A DNA stretch of 11,885 nt from JAOAJC01 sp964481185. GTDB taxonomy: Archaea; Nanobdellota; Nanobdellia; Pacearchaeales; GW2011-AR1. The position numbers were made by a program, and so were the translations under genes. The DNA is taken from contig CAYZSY010000019.1 of assembly GCA_964481185.1 (NCBI GenBank), forward strand, positions 1 through 11,885. The letters are read 5' to 3'. Below the pieces are notes generated by a model. It ran no database searches. It was not told the DNA's origin and saw only the letters and a program-made list of their open reading frames with translations. Shown in pieces: positions 5,879-11,885 of the stretch (position 1 is the stretch's first letter; each line of letters opens with the position of its first letter).

Positions 5879-6967
5879 TCAGAGGCCTTTTTGTATTGAA
5901 TAATCATAATTATCTGGAACAACAATAAAAGGAAACTTTTGCTGTAAATCTGATTGTTCAAATCCTTCTTTGTATAAATTATGGTCGTAATAAACTATTA
6001 TAGCTGGTGGCTGGTGAGGTATGTATGTTTTATATCTTGCTGCTGTTTTCAATCCTTGTTTGAGCAGAGGATTATCTATTTTACTTGTTAGTTGATGTGC
6101 TATGAGATTCCACAAGGAATAGACTGCTATGGAGCGATATGGAGTTGGAGTTATCATTTCTGCTCCGCCAGCATAAGGCATAACCAAGTGCACATCCTGA
6201 ACTTCTGGCTGCTGGTTGCATGTTTCAATGAATATATCTGCCTGGTTGAGATAGTTATTTCCATCTGTTAAAAGAGCGTCGTGCGCCTCCTTGAAAGAAC
6301 CATTTTGCTCATTGAGAGCAAGAAGAGCTACGAGAGCGCCCATATTATGGCTCTCTTTGTTATCAAATGCTTTGTTTGCTAACTCAAGCATTCTGCTGTG
6401 AGAGAGAGCAAATGTAAAATAGTTTGTGGCTGCTCCAAAATCTGGAAAGTGCAATGAGCTTCCTGTACATAATCTGTATTGTGTAAGTTCTGGCAAGTGC
6501 TCTGCATCTGAAAATTGATGCCCAAGCTCGTGGCTTATAACAATTATACAAGAGTTTGGTTCGTATGTGTTTAACACAGAAAATTGCTTCTTAATGCGCT
6601 TTCGCATGCGTCTCCAGTCAAAATCAACCTCATCATCATAAACTCCTTCAGCGTTATCTGGAAGCGAATCGACAAATTTTATACGGATGTGCCTGTCAAT
6701 TCCGCTATTGAACTCCTTTACCCATGTTTCATTTAAAACATCTGCAAGCTCATCAGAATAACTTCTAACTGGCTGAAGACTTAGAAAATAGCTTGCTGCA
6801 CTTGGCATTATCTGCCCGTCTGTCTCTCTTGCAAGATAATCTCCTTCTCCATCATAAAGCGGCTTACAACTTGCCAAAGGAGAGAGTGAACTAACTATTA
6901 AAGAAAGACCTGTTGCTTTAAGCAAAAGTCTCCTGCCTTGATCTATTTGTTCTTTTGGCTTATTCAT
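5879..6967 (-). CDS. Tat-exported HExxH lipoprotein (putative zinc metalloprotease), 362 aa
   Basis: From the ATG at 6967 the protein begins with a basic n-region and a twin-arginine motif (QGRRLLLKA, RR at residues 12-13). A hydrophobic stretch follows, then a lipobox ending LASC (C34). This predicts Tat export and lipid anchoring on the outer face of the membrane. The mature part carries a zinc-protease helix, VISHELGHQF, with HELGH at 146-150. A third ligand is not certain: D, E and H occur in the next seven residues (SDAEH), but the spacing does not fit the metzincin pattern exactly. No specific family is recognised. The frame extends upstream to a GTG at 7060, but the TATA box at 6991-6999 lies inside that extension, so the ATG is chosen. 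It is divergent from the M23 lipoprotein gene across 148 bp. Confidence 0.75.
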   Translation of the reverse strand: MNKPKEQIDQGRRLLLKATGLSLIVSSLSPLASCKPLYDGEGDYLARETDGQIMPSAASYFLSLQPVRSYSDELADVLNETWVKEFNSGIDRHIRIKFVDSLPDNAEGVYDDEVDFDWRRMRKRIKKQFSVLNTYEPNSCIIVISHELGHQFSDAEHLPELTQYRLCTGSSLHFPDFGAATNYFTFALSHSRMLELANKAFDNKESHNMGALVALLALNEQNGSFKEAHDALLTDGNNYLNQADIFIETCNQQPEVQDVHLVMPYAGGAEMITPTPYRSIAVYSLWNLIAHQLTSKIDNPLLKQGLKTAARYKTYIPHQPPAIIVYYDHNLYKEGFEQSDLQQKFPFIVVPDNYDYSIQKGL

Positions 6968-6990
6968 GCGTTTAAATATAAGGCTCTGGA

Positions 6991-6999
6991 TTTTATATA
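6991..6999 (-). promoter_or_regulatory. TATA box for the HExxH lipoprotein gene
   Basis: On the minus strand the box reads TATATAAAA, centred about 28 nt upstream of the ATG at 6967. It decides the start against the upstream GTG at 7060. Confidence 0.6.
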
Positions 7000-7083
7000 T
7001 TTTTAGAGAGAGCGAAATAGAAAGAGAATTTAATCTTGTCTTTTTAAGAATTGATACCACTTACCAATGGCGAGTATAACAAT

Positions 7084-7093
7084 CTTTATAAAG
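7084..7093 (+). promoter_or_regulatory. TATA box for the M23 lipoprotein gene
   Basis: CTTTATAAAG is centred about 27 nt before the ATG at 7116. It is self-complementary and lies about 90 bp from the divergent TATA box at 6991-6999. The two lipoprotein promoters therefore share one 148-bp region and could share a regulator. Confidence 0.6.
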
Positions 7094-7115
7094 ATCAGAA
7101 CTTCTAGTATATGTA

Positions 7116-9803
7116 ATGAGTAGTTTAGAACAAATCCTGCAAGATGTTGGAAACAGCGTAAAATCTGCTTTTTCTAGACCTTTAACATATAGTTTGTTAT
7201 TAGCTCTTCCTATAATTGGTTGCGGAAAAAGCGAACCTGGCAAAGGCACTTCCTTTGCAGTAACGAGCAATGCGTTTCCGAAAGAGGTCCTGGAACTAGC
7301 ATTGCAGAAAGTAAGACTCAATGAACCCCTGTATGGGTACGCGCCGCTCGTTGCCGAGTCATGGCAACAGCAGGTTCCCGCAGGCATAACAGTGCGAAAC
7401 TTCGCAGGCGGAGATTTCGCCTCAGCCATAGGACAAATGGCAGGGAACGCCAGCATCATTGACTTGTCTGACTTTCTCAGCGCAAACGAGTATATAACAG
7501 AAACAAGCTGGCGCGGCCTGTACGCATTCGAAAGCAAGGCAGGGCAGCTCCTTAGAAACAAGGAAATTCTGCGCGGCCCACCAAGCAAATGGTATGTTCC
7601 ATTAGGGCAAAGAAAGCTGAAAGCCATAGAAAAAGTTGAGCATTTTGACAGAAAGCAACTCGTGTTGCCAACAATGATGGGGCCGTTTGACAGGGAAATG
7701 TACACATTTGTTATCAAGTACGGGATAGAGTCATTTATTCCAGACGTTCCAACTCCAGAAAAACAGTATGTTGGCAGGGCAAGCGTGAGCAAAAACATCA
7801 CGACTGAAGCATGGGAATGCGCAAGTGGACCGGCGTTTGGCGATTACTCCTCCCAACTTAACGACTTGGGGGCGGCTGAGTTATTGCCATTCATAAATGC
7901 ATCAACAGAAAGAGCAAAGCGCAAGGCAGAAGAAGAATGGCTCAAAGCCGAGAGCAAAAAACGCGAGGAACTGCAGAAGCGGCAAGCAGACTTCAGGACC
8001 AGCCCTCTTATATTCAGCCTCAATGAAAACCGTGCAGAGTTTGAGCTGAGATGCGATGGCGGCAAGCCCCCATTATCCTGCAGTCTTCATCTGAATGGCA
8101 TGCCGGCTGATAATTTATTGAGAAGATATACCAGTCACAAAAAGATACGCCTGCTGGAAGCAGAGGAAGTACTACCGCTCTACAACGTAAACGCGGGTGT
8201 CGATGGCGAGATCAGCGACTATGCGAAAGGGGAAAAGGCATTTTGCAAAATCAGCATGAACCATGACTGGCCTCTTGCCTTTCCGCCTGAAATCATGGCG
8301 CCAATACGCGCAAGACTAGCGATTCTCGACTCTTCGTCTCCTGGAAAAAATGCAGGGCTTGAAAGAATAATAGAGCTTGGCAACAGGCTTATCGCTGAGA
8401 AACATGGCGTGAGAGAAGGACAAGATTGGTGGGGAAACAAAGAGATTGCCGGTTTTTACCAATGGATAGAACTTGATGGAAAACCACTGATTTCCAAGAC
8501 CATCCAGAATGGCAAATGGAAAGTGCGCTTTGATTATAGGGATGGTTGGAGTGGCTTGAGGGAGTCAGGTGAGTGTGTTGTTGAACTTACCCAGTCAGGC
8601 AACACCATAAGTGGAACATTTGCAGAACCAGAGCGCGAGTCAGGCGCACCAACAGGTAAAACTTTTGCCGGCAGAATACAAGGCAGTATCAAGGGGTCTT
8701 ACATCGAATTCACAAAAAAGTATGACGTTGGGAGAGACATTGTAAGATATGAAGGAATGCTGAACAAGAACAATGTGGCACAGGGCGCGTGGAAAAAAGG
8801 TATGTTCCAAGACAACTGGTCAATGGAGCTTGTTGCCCCAGCAGATGCATCGTTAGAAGGAAGAAATATACGCCCAATAGCAACAGGTAGCAAGCCAGGA
8901 GAATTCGTACACGGCAAACTTGTAAAGAAAACCCTCGATGAGATTTTGGCTGCACGCTCAGAAGCAGAAGCAACGCACACACATCCAGGCGTTGACATTG
9001 TTGCCCCAAAAGGAACACAGATTTATCCTCTGGCGGACGGCACGATTGTTGACTTAATCGACAATGACAAAGACAACGACTGGAAATTCTTAGGCTACAT
9101 GGCAGTCATCAAGCACGATGATAAACTAAGCAACAAAGACACGTACAGCATTTACCTGCACATGAACGAGTCGCCAAGCGCGAAAAAAGGGCAAAAAGTG
9201 CTTGGAGGAGCGACTCTGCTTGGCAAGATAGGCGCAACAGGAGCCGCAACAGGACCGCACGCCCACATTGAAGTAAGGCATTTCATATCACGATACATGC
9301 CAGATGATGGATGGAACAAGCCACTGAACATTTACGGCAAAGGCGACCAGACGCGCACAAAAAGATTTCACGACTATTGGGAAGACCCGCTTGCGGCGTT
9401 CCCAGAAAGGTTTGGACAACCAAGAAACAACCAGCTAGAAAAGCAAGCAATAATAGATGCCTATCGCAGGGCAACCGATGATGTCTTCATAAAACAGCAA
9501 AAATACAGAGACGGCGTTGCCATCTACCTCCAGATTCTCAAACAATTGGAAGTGCCTGCAGTGGCGCAACAGTTTTCAGACTGGGAAATAAAGGATATTC
9601 GCATGATAAGTTATTACAACATCGCTCGCTACTGGTCAAAGACCGAAAAAAACGTACAGGAAACAATTAACTGGCTTACAGAACCGTTAAAAAACGGTCT
9701 CCTGAAAGAAGCGGGCAGGGCAAGCGTTGAATCAGAGGCAGACTTTGCCCTAGTCAGGGACGATCCTACGTTCAAGCAACTGCTTGACAAGTACAACAAG
9801 TGA
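7116..9803 (+). CDS. large lipoprotein with M23 (LytM) metallopeptidase domain, 895 aa
   Basis: The N-terminus is a signal peptide ending in a lipobox (LPIIGC, C36), so the protein should be lipid-anchored outside the cell. Residues about 40-300 are unrecognised, with a charged coiled coil at about 265-292. Residues about 445-572 are Gly/Trp-rich strands (NTISGTF, IQGSIKGSYIEF, VAQGAWKKGMF) resembling a lipocalin-like barrel. The M23 domain is about 590-725 with all metal and catalytic residues: HPGVD (H623, D627), YLH (H682) and HAH (H715, H717). A helical C-terminus ends in DFALVRDDPTFKQLL, as in many TPR proteins. M23 enzymes cut peptidoglycan cross-links, which archaea do not make. The body is GC-richer (52-55% in lines sampled by eye) than its own first 120 bases (30-47%) and most neighbours (28-43%), suggesting transfer. 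Confidence 0.9.
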   Translation: MSSLEQILQDVGNSVKSAFSRPLTYSLLLALPIIGCGKSEPGKGTSFAVTSNAFPKEVLELALQKVRLNEPLYGYAPLVAESWQQQVPAGITVRNFAGGDFASAIGQMAGNASIIDLSDFLSANEYITETSWRGLYAFESKAGQLLRNKEILRGPPSKWYVPLGQRKLKAIEKVEHFDRKQLVLPTMMGPFDREMYTFVIKYGIESFIPDVPTPEKQYVGRASVSKNITTEAWECASGPAFGDYSSQLNDLGAAELLPFINASTERAKRKAEEEWLKAESKKREELQKRQADFRTSPLIFSLNENRAEFELRCDGGKPPLSCSLHLNGMPADNLLRRYTSHKKIRLLEAEEVLPLYNVNAGVDGEISDYAKGEKAFCKISMNHDWPLAFPPEIMAPIRARLAILDSSSPGKNAGLERIIELGNRLIAEKHGVREGQDWWGNKEIAGFYQWIELDGKPLISKTIQNGKWKVRFDYRDGWSGLRESGECVVELTQSGNTISGTFAEPERESGAPTGKTFAGRIQGSIKGSYIEFTKKYDVGRDIVRYEGMLNKNNVAQGAWKKGMFQDNWSMELVAPADASLEGRNIRPIATGSKPGEFVHGKLVKKTLDEILAARSEAEATHTHPGVDIVAPKGTQIYPLADGTIVDLIDNDKDNDWKFLGYMAVIKHDDKLSNKDTYSIYLHMNESPSAKKGQKVLGGATLLGKIGATGAATGPHAHIEVRHFISRYMPDDGWNKPLNIYGKGDQTRTKRFHDYWEDPLAAFPERFGQPRNNQLEKQAIIDAYRRATDDVFIKQQKYRDGVAIYLQILKQLEVPAVAQQFSDWEIKDIRMISYYNIARYWSKTEKNVQETINWLTEPLKNGLLKEAGRASVESEADFALVRDDPTFKQLLDKYNK

Positions 9804-9821
9804 AACAGGGACAGAGTCATC

Positions 9822-9977
9822 ATGCTTCCACGCAGTGTAATCCCATTAATCGAGAGATGGTATCGCTTGAACAAGGAAAGCGAATATTTTATTTCAGACC
9901 GAAATGGATGTCAATTCAAAACCATAACAAAATCCAAAAAAAGAAAAATTAGAACAGAAAGGATTATTTCAGCCTGA
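9822..9977 (+). CDS. possible small ORF, 51 aa, after the M23 gene
   Basis: An ATG 18 nt after the M23 stop opens a 51-codon frame (begins MLPRSVIPLIERWYRLNK) ending at 9975-9977. It overlaps the convergent FttA gene by 14 nt. It has no convincing ribosome binding site. Its Lys-rich tail (KSKKRKI) is encoded by the A tract that, on the other strand, looks like the FttA terminator. It could be a small co-transcribed protein, a decayed piece of the acquired segment, or chance. This is otherwise the only content of the 160-bp interval 9804-9963. Confidence 0.25.
   Translation: MLPRSVIPLIERWYRLNKESEYFISDRNGCQFKTITKSKKRKIRTERIISA
9936..9948 (-). terminator. T-tract terminator of the FttA gene
   Basis: The minus strand reads five Ts, a C and seven Ts, 16-28 nt downstream of the FttA stop codon, with no strong hairpin. 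Archaeal transcripts commonly end at such T tracts, where FttA itself is known to act. This would be an intrinsic or factor-dependent end of its own mRNA. Confidence 0.5.
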
Positions 9978-11885
9978 TTGTCTCGAGGTTTTTAGGAACG
10001 TTTGTTTCAACATTATGTAATCGGTATAGCGAAGAAGCAAAGTCAAGGCATTTTGAAGCCTCTCCATGATTAATTATAATCTTTTTTGGCTTTGGATTCA
10101 TTCTGCTGATATACTGCATCAGCTCGTTCCTTCCTGAATGAGCTGATAAACCAGAAAGAGTTTCAACCTGCAGCCTGATATTTAACTTTTCTGCGCCGTA
10201 ATCCTGACCGAGGAATAATTCTTTTGCTCCTTCCTGGACTTGCCGACCAAGAGAGCCTGCTGCCTGATAACATTCAAACACAATAAGATTATTTGGATTG
10301 TCTGCAAGACTCTTGAAATATTCCAGAGAAGCTCCCCCTACAAGCATGCCTGATGTTGCAATAATAATACAGGGGCCACCTTCAAGAACTTCTTTTCTTT
10401 CTGTAGGGCTTCCAACTCTTTTAATAACATCTGAGACAAACGGATTATTATCCTGATAAATCTGATTTCTTACAGAAGAACTTAGAAAATCAGGGTATGC
10501 TGTATGAATTGCATTTATGTCCCATATCATCCCATCTAGATAGACAGGCACTTTTGGCAATTTGCCCATTCTGACAGCTTCCTCAACGCTTAGAACAGCT
10601 TCCTGAGCGTGACCCAATCCAAGCTCTGGAAGGAGAATTTTTCCCTTTCTTTCTATAGTTGCTCTTGCCAATTCAATGAACTTGTTTTCTGCATCCTGTC
10701 TTGGAGGAAGCACATCATTTTTTGAGCCATAAGTTGATTCTATCAAAAGAGTCTCAACGCGGGGAAAATAATTCACTGCAGGATCAAGCAACCTTGTTTT
10801 TAAATATTTCATGTCTCCTGTATAAACAAAATTATGAAGACCGTTTCCTATATTTATATGAACTTCAGAAGAGCCAAGAACATGTCCTGCATTGTAAAGA
10901 GTTATTCTCATATCTTTTGTTATATCTGTAACCTCTCCGAAATCAAGGCAGATAGTATGCTTGACCATCTCTCTTATATCGTCTGATTTGAAAAGCGGAG
11001 AGACTGCCTGCTTGTATGCAACCTCGATAAAATCAAGCGCGAGAAGAGCTGCAACATCTCTTGTCGGAGCAGTCAGATATAATGGTCCTTTGTAACCCAT
11101 CTTGTAAAGATAGGGAATAAGACCAGAATTATGAACAACAATATTTTCTACAATAAAATTGTGATTTTCAACTTCTATATCAACTAAATAAGAATGAGGA
11201 TTATCTCTTTGTTTTATATTAACAATTCTTTCCCAAGTAAGATTTAACCTTAACAAATTCTGAATCAAATGAATATTGTTAACTGTTTGAGAGATTATAG
11301 AAGATAATCTTTCTTGCATGAACACTGCGAGAATAGGTGCTATTTTAATTGCAAATTGCTCCGAAATCCTGTTCTCCTCAACCTGCTGAACTTGACTCAC
11401 TTTTAATCCCGTTGCAATACTAATTTCCTGTCTTGTCAAACTTAATAATTGCCTCAAAGCATAAAGTTGAGAATTATCTTTTATGTTCCGTAGTTCTACT
11501 ATGCGCTGGTTCAGAAGTTCTACTAATTCAATAACTGTTTTTCTTGTGGCATAGCCCTTGCCTCTTCTGTATAAATCCAAGAGACACATGGGCAATAGAT
11601 TTTTTAGGTTTGGACTGTTGTGAACTCTTCCGACAAACCCCGCCTCTTTTAGAATTTTTCTTAAATCTAAAGAAGTTAATGGCATCAAATCCTGATGATT
11701 AAATTCAAAAGAAGAATATTGTTTAAGCAATCTTCTTAAGTTTTCTGCCTTATAATCCAAAGAAAAACCAATTTTTTCGCCGTATTTATTTATACTGAAC
11801 TTTGAGTTAAGGCAGATTGAATTATCACTTGTTATATTGGATGGTATCTCTTGCAAGGAGAACAAATATCTCAAATCTTTAAGCA
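9964..11885 (-). CDS. fttA: FttA/aCPSF1 beta-CASP ribonuclease, C-terminal part, interrupted by an intein; partial
   Basis: The last 387 residues (11127-9964) match the C-terminal part of archaeal CPSF1/FttA, the ribonuclease that ends transcription at T-rich sites. Counted from the TTG at 11874, they show metallo-beta-lactamase motif 3 (H331 in NAGHVLGSSE), motif 4 (D354 in YTGDMKY) and beta-CASP motifs A (E379, LLIESTYG), B (H579, SAHSG) and C (H603, NHGE). The C-terminus (YRLHNVETNVP...ETIRL) is family-typical. The preceding 249+ residues are the C-terminal part of an intein. The extein resumes with SGLIPYL, which in homologues follows HxHxDH, so motif 2 and the KH domains lie off the window. 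The frame stays open to the window edge; the TTG at 11874 is not a start. Motif B has Gly where relatives have Asp (SAHSG versus SGHSD). Confidence 0.9.
   Translation of the reverse strand, partial: LKDLRYLFSLQEIPSNITSDNSICLNSKFSINKYGEKIGFSLDYKAENLRRLLKQYSSFEFNHQDLMPLTSLDLRKILKEAGFVGRVHNSPNLKNLLPMCLLDLYRRGKGYATRKTVIELVELLNQRIVELRNIKDNSQLYALRQLLSLTRQEISIATGLKVSQVQQVEENRISEQFAIKIAPILAVFMQERLSSIISQTVNNIHLIQNLLRLNLTWERIVNIKQRDNPHSYLVDIEVENHNFIVENIVVHNSGLIPYLYKMGYKGPLYLTAPTRDVAALLALDFIEVAYKQAVSPLFKSDDIREMVKHTICLDFGEVTDITKDMRITLYNAGHVLGSSEVHINIGNGLHNFVYTGDMKYLKTRLLDPAVNYFPRVETLLIESTYGSKNDVLPPRQDAENKFIELARATIERKGKILLPELGLGHAQEAVLSVEEAVRMGKLPKVPVYLDGMIWDINAIHTAYPDFLSSSVRNQIYQDNNPFVSDVIKRVGSPTERKEVLEGGPCIIIATSGMLVGGASLEYFKSLADNPNNLIVFECYQAAGSLGRQVQEGAKELFLGQDYGAEKLNIRLQVETLSGLSAHSGRNELMQYISRMNPKPKKIIINHGEASKCLDFASSLYRLHNVETNVPKNLETIRLK
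11128..11885 (-). mobile_element. intein in FttA, C-terminal part (partial)
   Basis: The C-terminal splicing block is clear: YLVDIEVENHNF...VVHN followed by Ser. The block F histidine is in ENHNF, the penultimate His and terminal Asn precede the junction, and Ser is the +1 extein residue (codon 11127-11125). All residues needed for C-terminal cleavage are present, so splicing is probably active. Upstream of this block, residues about 137-170 (11466-11365) look like an XRE-type helix-turn-helix (LRQLLSLTRQEISIATGLKV). I see no LAGLIDADG motif in the visible 252 residues; any endonuclease would lie beyond the window, along with the N-terminal splice site. Confidence 0.88.

Noticed and set aside
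6415..6450. Metzincin signature HExxHxxGxxH in the Tat lipoprotein
   Set aside because: After HELGH the next His is seven residues on rather than six, and the Gly is missing, so I only claim an HExxH protein.
6968..7060. N-terminal extension of the HExxH lipoprotein from a GTG at 7060
   Set aside because: The extension would place 31 residues before the Tat signal and covers the TATA box. The ATG at 6967 gives a normal signal peptide and promoter spacing.
7061..7801. 246-aa open frame on the minus strand
   Set aside because: It lies antisense to the start of the M23 lipoprotein gene, shows no recognisable domain or promoter, and its codon pattern is explained by the GC-rich gene on the other strand.
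11872..11874. TTG at 11874 as the true start of the FttA gene
   Set aside because: The frame is open through the window edge, and the first 249 residues are intein with no N-extein, so the gene is truncated by the window.

Overview
This is an AT-rich archaeal window, most likely from a metagenome assembly because a 10-N gap interrupts one gene. Archaeal origin rests on four points: the oapA/oapB/oapC-type genes, an archaeal class I CCA-adding enzyme, a TrmB-type regulator and an FttA/aCPSF1 beta-CASP ribonuclease. Almost every start codon also has a TATA-like box 25-28 nt upstream and little or no leader. The small genes and AT-rich composition would fit a DPANN-type lineage, but the sequence alone does not prove it.

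Left part, 1-3906 (information processing). A possible decayed LAGLIDADG endonuclease tail (1-146) is followed by an Era-like GTPase (oapA) and a DUF2073 gene (oapB, split by the N gap) in a tight operon. A Zn-ribbon gene (oapC) with its own promoter comes next. Between oapC and cca lies a duplicated ~50-bp unit; each copy carries the same 8-bp-stem hairpin, and the second copy runs into the cca TATA box. The cca gene converges on, and overlaps by 65 nt, a TrmB-like regulator gene. An inverted repeat covers the regulator's start codon.

Middle part, 4007-9803 (envelope and proteolysis). An unrecognised 153-aa protein is followed by four consecutive genes for protease-like proteins: a presenilin/signal-peptide-peptidase-type membrane aspartyl protease, a small HExxH protein, a Tat-plus-lipobox HExxH lipoprotein and, divergently transcribed, an 895-aa lipoprotein with a complete M23 (LytM) domain. 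M23 enzymes normally cut peptidoglycan, which archaea lack. This gene is clearly GC-richer than the rest of the window except for its first ~120 bases (promoter side and signal peptide), which look native. This is the strongest candidate for an undescribed system: an acquired wall-lytic enzyme displayed on an archaeal surface, encoded beside metalloprotease-like lipoproteins.

Right part, 9964-11885. The gene is the C-terminal 60% of the transcription-termination ribonuclease FttA/aCPSF1, interrupted by an intein whose C-terminal splice junction is visible. The intein sits where the HxHxDH metal-binding motif should be, so the enzyme can only be active after splicing. The visible part of the intein contains an HTH-like segment rather than an obvious LAGLIDADG motif. 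The N-extein and the start of the intein lie beyond the window.
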